Of a stretch of DNA of 64,000 bases, positions 16,998-24,495 are shown in pieces. The notes under the pieces were generated by a model. That model was not told where the DNA came from, made no database searches, and saw only the letters and a list, made by a program, of their open reading frames with translations. Origin of the DNA: Mucilaginibacter frigoritolerans. GTDB lineage: Bacteria > Bacteroidota > Bacteroidia > Sphingobacteriales > Sphingobacteriaceae. Position 1 is the stretch's first letter. The number at the start of each line of letters is the position of its first letter. Made by a program: the position numbers and the translations under genes. The DNA is taken from positions 1 to 64,000 of the forward strand of contig NZ_VLLI01000013.1 in assembly GCF_007830615.1 (NCBI RefSeq), given 5' to 3'.

Positions 16998-18812
16998 ATG
17001 GAAAAAGCAACAAGATTATTTGATTGCATGGCAGTTCAGGCAAAAGAGCCTAGAACCGACTTGTTGAACGCTAAAGTAAACGGAAGCTGGAAAGCTTATA
17101 GCACATCTGAAGTGCATGGTATGGTTTACCAGTTAACCCAGGCATTGCTTGATTTAGGTGTTTCTACCGGCGATGGTACAGTTGAAGGACGTGATAAAAT
17201 AGGTTTAATAAGTGCAGGCAGGCCAGAGTGGGTAATAACTGATTTAGCGGTACAGCTCACCGGGGCAGTATTGGTTCCACTATATCCCAACACTAACACA
17301 AAGGAAATTGAACAAATATTAATTGAATCCGAGGTAAAGTATTTGTTTGTAAGTACGAAAGAATTGTTTGAAAAAGCAAAGCTCGTACACGCCAATGTGC
17401 CATCATTAAGAACCATTTTTTCTTTTGATGAGCTGGAGAATTGCCCTAACTGGACAGAATTGTTCAAGCCGCTGAGATCAGGATATGAAGAAAGAATTAG
17501 CGAGGTAAGTGATAAAGTTAAAGAGGATGATGTTACCACTATAATTTATACCTCAGGCACAACAGGCAGACCGAAAGGGGTAATGCTTACCCATAAAAAC
17601 ATTTTAAGTAATGTAAGAGGTTCGGGCGAGATACTTGCTCAGATACCGATAAAAGAGAAAACCGCCTTGAGTTTTTTACCATTGAATCATATCTTCGAGA
17701 AGATGGTGACTTACATTTATTTGTTCTACGGTTTCTCAGTTTCGTACGCCGAAAATATGGATACCATTGGCGCTAACATGAAGGAAGTGAAGCCTTATTT
17801 GTTTACCGCTGTTCCGCGGGTGCTGGAGAAAGTGTTTGAAAAAATAATGATCGAGGGCCAGAAACTAACTGGTATAAAAAGAAAGATTTTCTTCTGGGCA
17901 GTAAGTATTGGTGATGAGTTTGAGATTGGTAAAAATAGCATCGGATACAAACTTAAACTGGCCTTAGCTGATAAACTGGTATTTAGTAAATGGCGCAATG
18001 CCATAGGGGGCAATGTAAAGGCTATTGTAGTCGGAAGTTCATCATGCCCGATAAGATTGGAGAAAATATTTACTGCTGCTGATATGGTTGTTATAGAAGG
18101 ATACGGTTTAACGGAAACATCGCCGGTTATAGCAGTAAACCATTATGCCGAAAATGGCAGAAAATTTGGGACAGTTGGGCCATTGTTGAATGGTGTACAG
18201 GTTAAAATAGCCGAAGATGGCGAAATACTGTGTAAGGGGCCTAATATTATGGCGGGATATTATAAAAATCCCGAATTAATGGCTGAGGTCTTGGTGGATG
18301 GATGGTTCCATACTGGTGATATCGGCACATTAGATGAAAATAATTTCCTGAAAATAACAGATCGTAAAAAAGAGATATTTAAAACATCGGGTGGTAAATA
18401 TGTGGCTCCGTTACCTATTGAAAATAAGATGAAGGAAAACTACTTCATTGAGCAGATGATGGTAGTAGGGTCTGAACGGAAATTCGCAGCTGCGCTTATT
18501 GTTCCATCGTACACTAACCTTAAACCATGGTGCAAAAAGAATGATATCCCTTTTACATCACACAAAGAACTTTTAAAAGATAAGCGGGTTATTGATATGT
18601 ACCAATCTATCATTGATACTTATAATCCAGAGTTTAACCACGTAGAGCAGGTGAAAAAGATTACTTTATTACCTGATGAGTGGTCGGTAGATACCGGCGA
18701 ACTTACGCCAACCGGAAAAATGAAACGAAAGATCATCACCGAAAAATACAAAGTAGAGATAGACAAAATGTATGCAGGCGAAGTAAGTGAAAACCCGGCC
18801 CTGGTAAATTAA
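16998..18812 (+). CDS. long-chain fatty-acid--CoA ligase
   Basis: A 604-residue ANL-superfamily enzyme. The AMP-binding P-loop is TIIYTSGTTGRPKGVMLTHK (about residues 180-199), with YGLTETSP and GWFHTGDIG following, and the C-terminal KTSGGKYVAPLPIE segment and hinge DRKKEIF. It converts a fatty acid to acyl-CoA with ATP, giving the entry step for exogenous acids brought in through the FadL-like porin. The ~600-residue length fits the long-chain FadD15-like group. It starts 40 bp after fadA. Confidence 0.92.
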   Translation: MEKATRLFDCMAVQAKEPRTDLLNAKVNGSWKAYSTSEVHGMVYQLTQALLDLGVSTGDGTVEGRDKIGLISAGRPEWVITDLAVQLTGAVLVPLYPNTNTKEIEQILIESEVKYLFVSTKELFEKAKLVHANVPSLRTIFSFDELENCPNWTELFKPLRSGYEERISEVSDKVKEDDVTTIIYTSGTTGRPKGVMLTHKNILSNVRGSGEILAQIPIKEKTALSFLPLNHIFEKMVTYIYLFYGFSVSYAENMDTIGANMKEVKPYLFTAVPRVLEKVFEKIMIEGQKLTGIKRKIFFWAVSIGDEFEIGKNSIGYKLKLALADKLVFSKWRNAIGGNVKAIVVGSSSCPIRLEKIFTAADMVVIEGYGLTETSPVIAVNHYAENGRKFGTVGPLLNGVQVKIAEDGEILCKGPNIMAGYYKNPELMAEVLVDGWFHTGDIGTLDENNFLKITDRKKEIFKTSGGKYVAPLPIENKMKENYFIEQMMVVGSERKFAAALIVPSYTNLKPWCKKNDIPFTSHKELLKDKRVIDMYQSIIDTYNPEFNHVEQVKKITLLPDEWSVDTGELTPTGKMKRKIITEKYKVEIDKMYAGEVSENPALVN

Positions 18813-18822
18813 TTGAACGCAG

Positions 18823-19599
18823 ATGGATACTTTTCAAATTAAACTTCGTGACAGGTTAGCTATTATTGCTTTAGACCATGGCCGATCTAACCCGGTTAAT
18901 CATCAAATGGTTAAGGAATTAACCACCATTGTTAAAAGCATAAATACCGACGATAATATCAGTGGTTTACTCCTTACCGGAAAAGAAGGTTTTTTTTCAT
19001 CGGGGATTGACCTGATCGAGGCTTATGAATATGATGAGGCACAAAGCAGGCAGTTTTGGAGTGATTTTCTGGAATTACAAAAAGTGATGGTGTCTTTCAA
19101 AAAGCCAATGGTTGCTGCCATAAGTGGCCATAGTCCGGCAGGCGGGTGCGTTTTGGCTATATGCTCTGACTACAGGGTAATGGCCGAAGGTAAGTTTGTG
19201 ATCGGGTTGAATGAGATTCCTGTGGGTATCATTGTTCCTGATGGTATTTTTGATTTATATGCCTTTTGGCTGGGAAAACGTAAAGCCTATCAGTATTTGA
19301 TGGAAGGCAAGTTACTTAGTGTTAACGAAGCATTTGAATCAGGTTTGATAGATGAAATAAGCGCTCCTGAGAGCTTATTAAACACCGCCGAAAAGAAGAT
19401 TAGAACTTATATGCAATTTAGTCCCGTTACCTGGAGTCAAAGTAAATTAAATCTTCGGAAGGAATTAATTAATAAGTTGAACAGTGATCAAACGGAACTA
19501 TTAGATAAAATGCTTCAACAATGGTGGGCACCTGCAACCCGTAAAGGGCTACAATTAATGATTGAGAATTTAAAATCAAAAAGCGCTGCTACTAAATAA
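18823..19599 (+). CDS. delta3,delta2-enoyl-CoA isomerase (ECI1/DCI-like crotonase)
   Basis: A 258-residue crotonase. SGHSPAGGCVLAICSDYRVM and FVIGLNEIPVGIIVP match mitochondrial ECI1 closely. The hydratase GGGCE glutamate is missing (AGGCV here), while a single Glu (residue 131, in GLNE) stays, the arrangement of isomerases, not hydratases. It would shift cis/trans-3 double bonds to trans-2 so that unsaturated chains re-enter beta-oxidation. The gene begins 10 bp after the ligase and ends 6 bp before a 2,4-dienoyl-CoA reductase, the partner enzyme for unsaturated substrates. Many pipelines would label it only enoyl-CoA hydratase/isomerase. Confidence 0.85.
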   Translation: MDTFQIKLRDRLAIIALDHGRSNPVNHQMVKELTTIVKSINTDDNISGLLLTGKEGFFSSGIDLIEAYEYDEAQSRQFWSDFLELQKVMVSFKKPMVAAISGHSPAGGCVLAICSDYRVMAEGKFVIGLNEIPVGIIVPDGIFDLYAFWLGKRKAYQYLMEGKLLSVNEAFESGLIDEISAPESLLNTAEKKIRTYMQFSPVTWSQSKLNLRKELINKLNSDQTELLDKMLQQWWAPATRKGLQLMIENLKSKSAATK

Positions 19600-19605
19600 T
19601 TTGTT

Positions 19606-20502
19606 ATGACTAATTCTGCTGAACAAAACCAGGCTATTACCGAAGGAATGTTAAAAGATGATGCTTTAAAAGGCAAAACTATTGTTATTACCGGCGGTGG
19701 TACAGGCTTGGGCAGAGCAATGGGTACTTATTTTTTAAAAATAGGGGCAAACCTAGTAATCACCAGCAGGAAGCTTGATGTTTTGCAACAAACAGCTACT
19801 GAAATGGAGGCTGAAACAGGTGGTAAGGTATTGGCAGTTGCATGTGATGTTAGGAAATATGAAGAAGTAGAAAATATGCTGAAAGAAGCGGTTGCTAGCT
19901 TCGGCAGGGTGGACGGGCTGGTAAATAATGCAGCCGGTAACTTTATATCCCCAACAGAGCGACTTTCGGCTAATGCATTTTCAGCAGTTATTGATATTGT
20001 TTTAAAAGGTTCGGTTAACTGTTCACTTGCTTTAGGCAAATATTGGATTAACGAAAAAATACAAGGTACTATCCTTAATATTATTACTACTTACGCGTTT
20101 ACAGGTTCGGCCTATGTAGTTCCATCGGCCTGTGCTAAGGGCGGTGTGCTGGCCTTAACAAGGTCATTGGCCGCTGAATGGGGCAGACATGGAATCAGAA
20201 CCAATGCTATTGCCCCTGGGCCATTCCCAACCAAAGGTGCCTGGGAGCGTTTGCTGCCTGGCGACATGGGAAAAAAGTTCGACTTTAAAAACAGGGTGCC
20301 GCTAAAACGAATGGGCGAACACCAGGAACTGGCTAATCTAGCTGCCTTTCTTGTTTCTGGTTTCTCTGGCTATATTAATGGTGAAGTAATTACCATTGAT
20401 GGCGGCGAATGGCTACAAGGTGCAGGTCAATTCAATGCCCTCGAAATGATTCCATCCGAAATGTGGGACGATATTGAAAAAGCTACCAGGTCAGCACAAT
20501 AA
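19606..20502 (+). CDS. 2,4-dienoyl-CoA reductase, SDR type (DECR1-like)
   Basis: A 298-residue short-chain dehydrogenase/reductase. The NADP loop is TGGGTGLGRAMG, followed by NNAAGNFISPTERLS, a phrase diagnostic for the DECR group. Tyr163 (TTYAFTG), Ser174 and Lys178 (VVPSACAKGG) sit where the human mitochondrial DECR1 active-site Tyr199, Ser210 and Lys214 lie. The tail IDGGEWLQGAGQFN is also shared. It reduces 2,4-dienoyl-CoA to trans-3-enoyl-CoA, the substrate of the adjacent isomerase. This is the SDR route and not the flavin/iron-sulfur FadH found in enterobacteria. Confidence 0.87.
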   Translation: MTNSAEQNQAITEGMLKDDALKGKTIVITGGGTGLGRAMGTYFLKIGANLVITSRKLDVLQQTATEMEAETGGKVLAVACDVRKYEEVENMLKEAVASFGRVDGLVNNAAGNFISPTERLSANAFSAVIDIVLKGSVNCSLALGKYWINEKIQGTILNIITTYAFTGSAYVVPSACAKGGVLALTRSLAAEWGRHGIRTNAIAPGPFPTKGAWERLLPGDMGKKFDFKNRVPLKRMGEHQELANLAAFLVSGFSGYINGEVITIDGGEWLQGAGQFNALEMIPSEMWDDIEKATRSAQ

Positions 20503-20633
20503 AAATCCTTTCTGCAAGGCAAATTGCATCAAACTAAAATTTATTTTTGTTTGTCTTTCACTTTAATCCTCTATCGCGGAAAGAAATTGGCATAGTCACA
20601 TTTTGGGTGCTTTTTGTAGGTGAAAGTTGGTTT

Positions 20634-20720
20634 TGTCATATTGGCAGTGTTTTGTCATGGTTTTGGAGGTGTGATTTTCTGCCAAAACTTCGTGATGTTG
20701 CCATGTATGACAAATTGTCA
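20634..20720. promoter_or_regulatory. Pair of TGNCA-N3-TGNCA dyads
   Basis: TGTCATATTGGCA (20634-20646) and the perfect palindrome TGACAAATTGTCA (20708-20720) share a 5-3-5 layout and are 74 bp apart, close to seven helical turns. Partial copies (TTGGCATAG at 20588, TTTTGTCATGG at 20650) lie around them. This suggests sites for a dimeric activator acting on the downstream small gene; the factor is unknown. Confidence 0.35.
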
Positions 20721-21069
20721 ATTTTTATTTTAAAAGCTTAATTGGGCTTATTTGTTTGAGAATTAAGCTTGTTTTTCAATTAACATGTGGTTTTTAAAGC
20801 AAAAAATCATTTAAAATGCATTGATTTCTGAAATTATACTGCTTTTTGTTAAATTATTGATTCTTGTGTCTGTTCATTGTCTTTTTTAATTAATTTATTT
20901 AGCTTTTTTTTTAAACCATAAATTATTTTTTTTTTTGAAACGGATTTTTAGGTGATAAAATAAAAAACTGTAGTTTTTTTGAAGAAGGCTGATTTATTTT
21001 CAGGTATTTTTATTTCGCCGTAAGTTTTGGTTTTTGATCTTTTTTGCCCAAAAACTATAGTTGAGTCAA

Positions 21070-21085
21070 TGGCACGTTTTTAGTA
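21070..21085 (+). promoter_or_regulatory. Sigma-54-like promoter element
   Basis: TGGCACG-N4-TAGTA matches the -24 half of the sigma-54 consensus (TGGCACGNNNNTTGCW) perfectly but has GT in place of GC at -12. A very similar element, TGGCACG-N4-TGGTA, precedes the small gene at 50334. Transcription would start ~85 bp before the 26-residue ORF. Confidence 0.3.
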
Positions 21086-21181
21086 CAACCCTGCACGGAT
21101 AAGTATGTATGTGTTTGTGAAAATGCTACTTGTTTATCCTTAGTTAATAGTTCAATAGTTAAAAATTAAAACACAAAAATC

Positions 21182-21262
21182 ATGTTAGTTGTATTAGAAG
21201 TTGCTGCATTAATCGCTGTAATTGTATTACCATTAGTTCCACAAAAAAAAGCTGTAAAATAA
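21182..21262 (+). CDS. 26-residue membrane microprotein
   Basis: A 27-codon reading frame starts with ATG after an A-rich leader and ends 28 bp before a strong terminator. The product begins MLVVLEVAALIAVIVLPLVP and ends in a basic Lys-rich tail, so it is a single hydrophobic helix with a short cationic C-terminus, long enough to cross the inner membrane once. It has no recognisable family. Support is the ATG, the coherent hydrophobic helix, the dedicated terminator and the position in an otherwise empty stretch. A toxin-like peptide or a small regulator of a membrane complex are both possible; no antitoxin RNA is evident. Confidence 0.6.
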   Translation: MLVVLEVAALIAVIVLPLVPQKKAVK

Positions 21263-21290
21263 TTTAAGTTTACATCTCATTAAAATAATA

Positions 21291-21316
21291 CGGGCTGCTT
21301 TTTGCGGCCCTTTTTG
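21291..21316 (+). terminator. Terminator after the 26-residue gene
   Basis: A 7-bp GC-rich stem GGGCTGC / GCGGCCC (one G-U pair) with a TTTTT loop is followed directly by TTTTTG, a textbook intrinsic terminator 28 bp after the small ORF. Confidence 0.88.
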
Positions 21317-21390
21317 TTTTATACCCTTTTCACCGGATGAGCTATTTGATAAATATTAGCTAAATTTTATAAAACTAAAGTCAAGTAATA

Positions 21391-22584
21391 ATGAGATTAA
21401 TCATAAGCCTGTACACTTTATTAATGATTGTTTTACCAGGGAACCTAAATATAAAATCGGCAAATCATTATAAAACTCACTCAGCATCTGTTAATCAAGC
21501 TTTTCGCAATACTAGTTGGGCGCTTATACCTTTTCTTAAAATTGACAGCATTAATCCGATATTAACGCCCGGAACGGGCAGTTTTATAGATCCGATATTA
21601 AATAAAGGGTTTTTGTGGGAGGAGAAAGATGTTTTTAATCCTGCTATAGTTAATCGGAATGGTAAAGTTTATATGCTTTACCGTGCACAGGATAAAACGG
21701 GAGTGCCTGCAGGTACTTCACGCATTGGGTTGGCTGTTAGCAATGATGCCGTGCATTTTAAAAGGATGGCACAGCCGGTATTATATCCATCAAATGATCC
21801 GTATAAAAAACTGGAATGGGAGGGTGGCTGTGAAGACCCGCGTGTTGTTAAAGATAATATAGGAACCTATTATATGACTTATACTGCCTTTGATGGTAAT
21901 AAGGCGCGTCTGCTTATAGCAACCTCGACAGACCTTGTCCACTGGAAAAAGCATGGTTTAGTATTTGCAAAGGCATATAACGGAAAATATGCCGATAAGT
22001 GGTCAAAGTCGGGTTCCATTGTTTCTACTTATAAAAATGGCGAACCCATTGCTACTAAAATAAATGGTAAGTACTGGATGTTTTGGGGCGATGAGCAAAT
22101 ATGGCTGGCAACATCAACTGATTTAATTAACTGGATTCCTTTAGAAATGAAGAGCGGCGAAAAGCCACCGGTAACATTACGTAATCAATCGCTTACTATG
22201 CCATTATTGAAAATTGCTTTGCCGACTCGTACTGGGAAATTTGATAGCGATTTGGTAGAGTCTGGGCCTCCAGCTATGATAACTGATAAAGGGATATTGC
22301 TGATTTACAACAGCCGGAATGTCCCTTCACTTGGTGATAAATCATTAGCAGAAGGAACTTACACAGTATCGCAGGTATTGTTTGATAAGAATAACCCAAC
22401 CAAAATTTTGCACCGTTTAGATAAATGGTTTTTAAAGCCCGAAAGGCCTTATGAGCTTTCGGGGCAAGTTAATCAAGTTTGTTTTGCAGAGGGTTTAACT
22501 CAGTTTAAAAACAAGTGGTATTTATATTACGGGACGGCAGATTCAAAAATAGCAGTTGCAGAATGCAGTAATAATTTCCGGTAA
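21391..22584 (+). CDS. GH130-like glycoside phosphorylase/hydrolase, exported
   Basis: A 397-residue five-bladed beta-propeller protein with an N-terminal signal-like helix (residues 2-17). GH130 features are NPAIVNRNGKVYMLYRAQD, RIGLAVSNDAVHF, GGCEDPRVV and YYMTYTAFDG near the first half, and VESGPPAMI and FAEGLTQFKNKWYLYYGTAD later. GH130 enzymes act on beta-mannosides by phosphorolysis or hydrolysis; an exported member is more likely a hydrolase since free phosphate use is usually cytoplasmic. It is tail to tail with the trehalase gene (14 bp) and at the edge of the SusCD locus. The substrate is not evident; a GH43/GH32 label would be the alternative. Confidence 0.78.
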   Translation: MRLIISLYTLLMIVLPGNLNIKSANHYKTHSASVNQAFRNTSWALIPFLKIDSINPILTPGTGSFIDPILNKGFLWEEKDVFNPAIVNRNGKVYMLYRAQDKTGVPAGTSRIGLAVSNDAVHFKRMAQPVLYPSNDPYKKLEWEGGCEDPRVVKDNIGTYYMTYTAFDGNKARLLIATSTDLVHWKKHGLVFAKAYNGKYADKWSKSGSIVSTYKNGEPIATKINGKYWMFWGDEQIWLATSTDLINWIPLEMKSGEKPPVTLRNQSLTMPLLKIALPTRTGKFDSDLVESGPPAMITDKGILLIYNSRNVPSLGDKSLAEGTYTVSQVLFDKNNPTKILHRLDKWFLKPERPYELSGQVNQVCFAEGLTQFKNKWYLYYGTADSKIAVAECSNNFR

Positions 22585-22598
22585 ACATAATAGCTTGA

Positions 22599-24164
22599 TT
22601 AAAGACCATCCATATGGTATTTATTAAGCAGGTTTAATAATACGCCGTTTGTCCAGCCAAAACCATCTTGCAGCGGATATTCTCCACCTCCTGCCTTTAC
22701 ATCAGTATCAATTACATTGTATTTTTCCATTAACTTACCAGTGCTGTCAAATACCCTTGTATTAGTACCCATCCAGTTTTCAGCAATGGTACGTGCCAAA
22801 CCTGCCTGATTGTACTTGTTTAACCCATCAATAGCCATATACTGCAACGGGGCCCAGGCATTTGGACTATCCCACTGTTGGCCAGAACGTTGAAATGTTG
22901 TAACTAATCCTCCGGATTTTAAGAATTTCGTTTTAAGAAGCACAGCAACTTTTGCTGCCATAACGGTATCTGCAATTTTAAATTCAAGGGGATAAACACC
23001 GGCAAGCGTTTCAAATGGAGTTATTTGCTGTTGTTTCCAGTTATAATCCATAAACCACCCATGTTTTTCACTCCAGCTATATTTTAAAATGGCTTTTTTG
23101 CGCAATTCTGCTTTACTTAAATAAACCTTGAATTGGGCTTCATTCCCTTGCAAATGATAAGATTGGGCAATAGATTGTTCGAGGTGATACAACAAACAGT
23201 TTAAATCTACAGGAATAATGGCAGTAGTTTGTATGGTGCTTAACTGGCCTGTTGTATCCATCCAACGGGTACTGAAATCCCAGCCTGATTCTGCTGCTGC
23301 TCTTATGTTACGATAAAAATCACCCGGTTGCTGTTTGGTTAACTTTTCAGCATCAATATCTTTTTTGAATGATTCTTCGCGAGGCTTGTCAGACTCATCC
23401 CAATAACGGTTCAATATTTCTCCATCATGCATACGCACGACATTGCGGTAAGATTCACCGTTTTTTAAAGTTTCAGCTCCCATCATCCAAAAAACATATT
23501 CTTTTACCAATTCTTTCTGGTATTTAATTAATACATCATCTCCTTCATCTTTGGCTAACAGATCAATCATCATTGAAAAAAATGGTGGCTGTGACCGCGT
23601 TAAATAATAGGTACGCGTTCCATTAGGAATAAAACCATATTTGTCAATCAGGTAAGCAAAATTACCTATCATATCCTGGATGATCTTTGTTTTATGACTT
23701 TCCTGCAAGCCCAACATAGTGAAATATGAATCCCAATAATAGGTTTCACGAAAACGTCCTCCCGGAATGATGAAATCGTTTGGTAATGGTATTAATGACG
23801 AATATTTAGTTGCTATAGTGTGTTTTCGGTGTAGTACTTCCCATAAGGTATCGATATGCTTACGCACCCCAGCCGAAATATCGCTTTTAAACACAGGACC
23901 ATTGGCTTCTGGGATAGTAAAATTGGCTAAAACAAAGTTCTTAAGGTCAAATACCTTTTTGTCCTTTTGTTCATTGTAATCCTTCATTATTAAATCAGGA
24001 TCCCTGAGTGGAGTGGCATCCACAAATGTTTTATTATCAGGAAATATATCTGATAATTGAATGGCTTCAAACAAGCCAGGAAATAGTTGCCTTGGTGTTA
24101 AAGTTTGTGCATAAACAAAACTTATGGCGATGGCCAGGCATGCGGTTAATAAGAGCTTTCTCAT
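22599..24164 (-). CDS. treA: periplasmic alpha,alpha-trehalase (GH37)
   Basis: A 521-residue enzyme with a signal peptide (MRKLLLTACLAIAISFVYAQ). Both trehalase signatures are complete: PGGRFRETYYWDSYF (about residues 136-150) and QWDSPNAWAP. The catalytic Asp is in ESGWDFSTRWM and the catalytic Glu in LMEKYNVIDTD, as in Escherichia coli TreA. It splits trehalose to two glucose units in the periplasm. It is divergent from the DUF6377 regulator gene and thus probably part of the same sugar-use locus. Confidence 0.95.
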   Translation of the reverse strand: MRKLLLTACLAIAISFVYAQTLTPRQLFPGLFEAIQLSDIFPDNKTFVDATPLRDPDLIMKDYNEQKDKKVFDLKNFVLANFTIPEANGPVFKSDISAGVRKHIDTLWEVLHRKHTIATKYSSLIPLPNDFIIPGGRFRETYYWDSYFTMLGLQESHKTKIIQDMIGNFAYLIDKYGFIPNGTRTYYLTRSQPPFFSMMIDLLAKDEGDDVLIKYQKELVKEYVFWMMGAETLKNGESYRNVVRMHDGEILNRYWDESDKPREESFKKDIDAEKLTKQQPGDFYRNIRAAAESGWDFSTRWMDTTGQLSTIQTTAIIPVDLNCLLYHLEQSIAQSYHLQGNEAQFKVYLSKAELRKKAILKYSWSEKHGWFMDYNWKQQQITPFETLAGVYPLEFKIADTVMAAKVAVLLKTKFLKSGGLVTTFQRSGQQWDSPNAWAPLQYMAIDGLNKYNQAGLARTIAENWMGTNTRVFDSTGKLMEKYNVIDTDVKAGGGEYPLQDGFGWTNGVLLNLLNKYHMDGL

Positions 24165-24424
24165 GGTTATAATCGGCTATATTTTGCCAGTAATGTAGGT
24201 GATGATCCCTTTTGTTTAGGAGCAAAAGGTGATATCGGTTCGTAATTGTTGAAGATAAAAAGAATATTAAATAAAATGCGATATAATGTTCATATTAATA
24301 AACTTCAATCGATAATATTATCATGATATGATTTTTTTATTCAGTAATTAGGCCGGTTTTGATCTTTAAAATTGAAATTTAAAAATCTCTCATTACATTG
24401 CAGACACCAACTATAAATAAAAAA
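24165..24424. other. Divergent regulatory gap between trehalase and DUF6377 genes
   Basis: An AT-rich stretch with no gene. A perfect CCTTTTG / CAAAAGG repeat with an 8-nt spacer lies at 24208-24229, 44 bp before the trehalase start on its strand, and could be an operator or leader hairpin. No -33/-7 pair could be assigned with confidence. Confidence 0.4.
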
Positions 24425-24481
24425 TTATTAGGTAGCAAAATTAAATAGAGTTAAATTAAACTCAATTATTGCTCCTAATAA
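24425..24481 (+). promoter_or_regulatory. 57-bp structured palindrome in front of the DUF6377 regulator
   Basis: Nested complementary arms TTATTAGG/CCTAATAA, AGCAA/TTGCT, AATT/AATT and GAGTT/AACTC, interrupted by single-base bulges and one 5-nt bulge, give about 22 base pairs around a 6-nt loop. It ends 14 bp before the start codon, so as RNA it would sit in the ribosome-binding region and could control translation; as DNA it could be an operator. Confidence 0.55.
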
Positions 24482-24495
24482 CAATCAATTTTAAT

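Larger units (their letters stand above)
20503..21181. other. Long AT-rich non-coding stretch after the fatty-acid operon
   Basis: No convincing gene is present in these ~680 bases. Visible elements are two 13-bp TGNCA-N3-TGNCA dyads (20634-20646 and 20708-20720) 74 bp apart, several poly-T runs (for example 20898-20937), and a sigma-54-like TGGCACG element at 21070. The 26-residue membrane-protein gene follows, so much of this stretch may be its regulatory region. Confidence 0.5.

Noticed and set aside
18823-19599. Plain enoyl-CoA hydratase label
   Set aside because: The first hydratase Glu (GGGCE) is absent and the pattern matches delta3-delta2-enoyl-CoA isomerase.
20547-20741. 64-residue frame in the gap after the fatty-acid operon
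   Set aside because: It needs a TTG start, has no ribosome-binding context, no domain, and runs through the palindromic regulatory elements.
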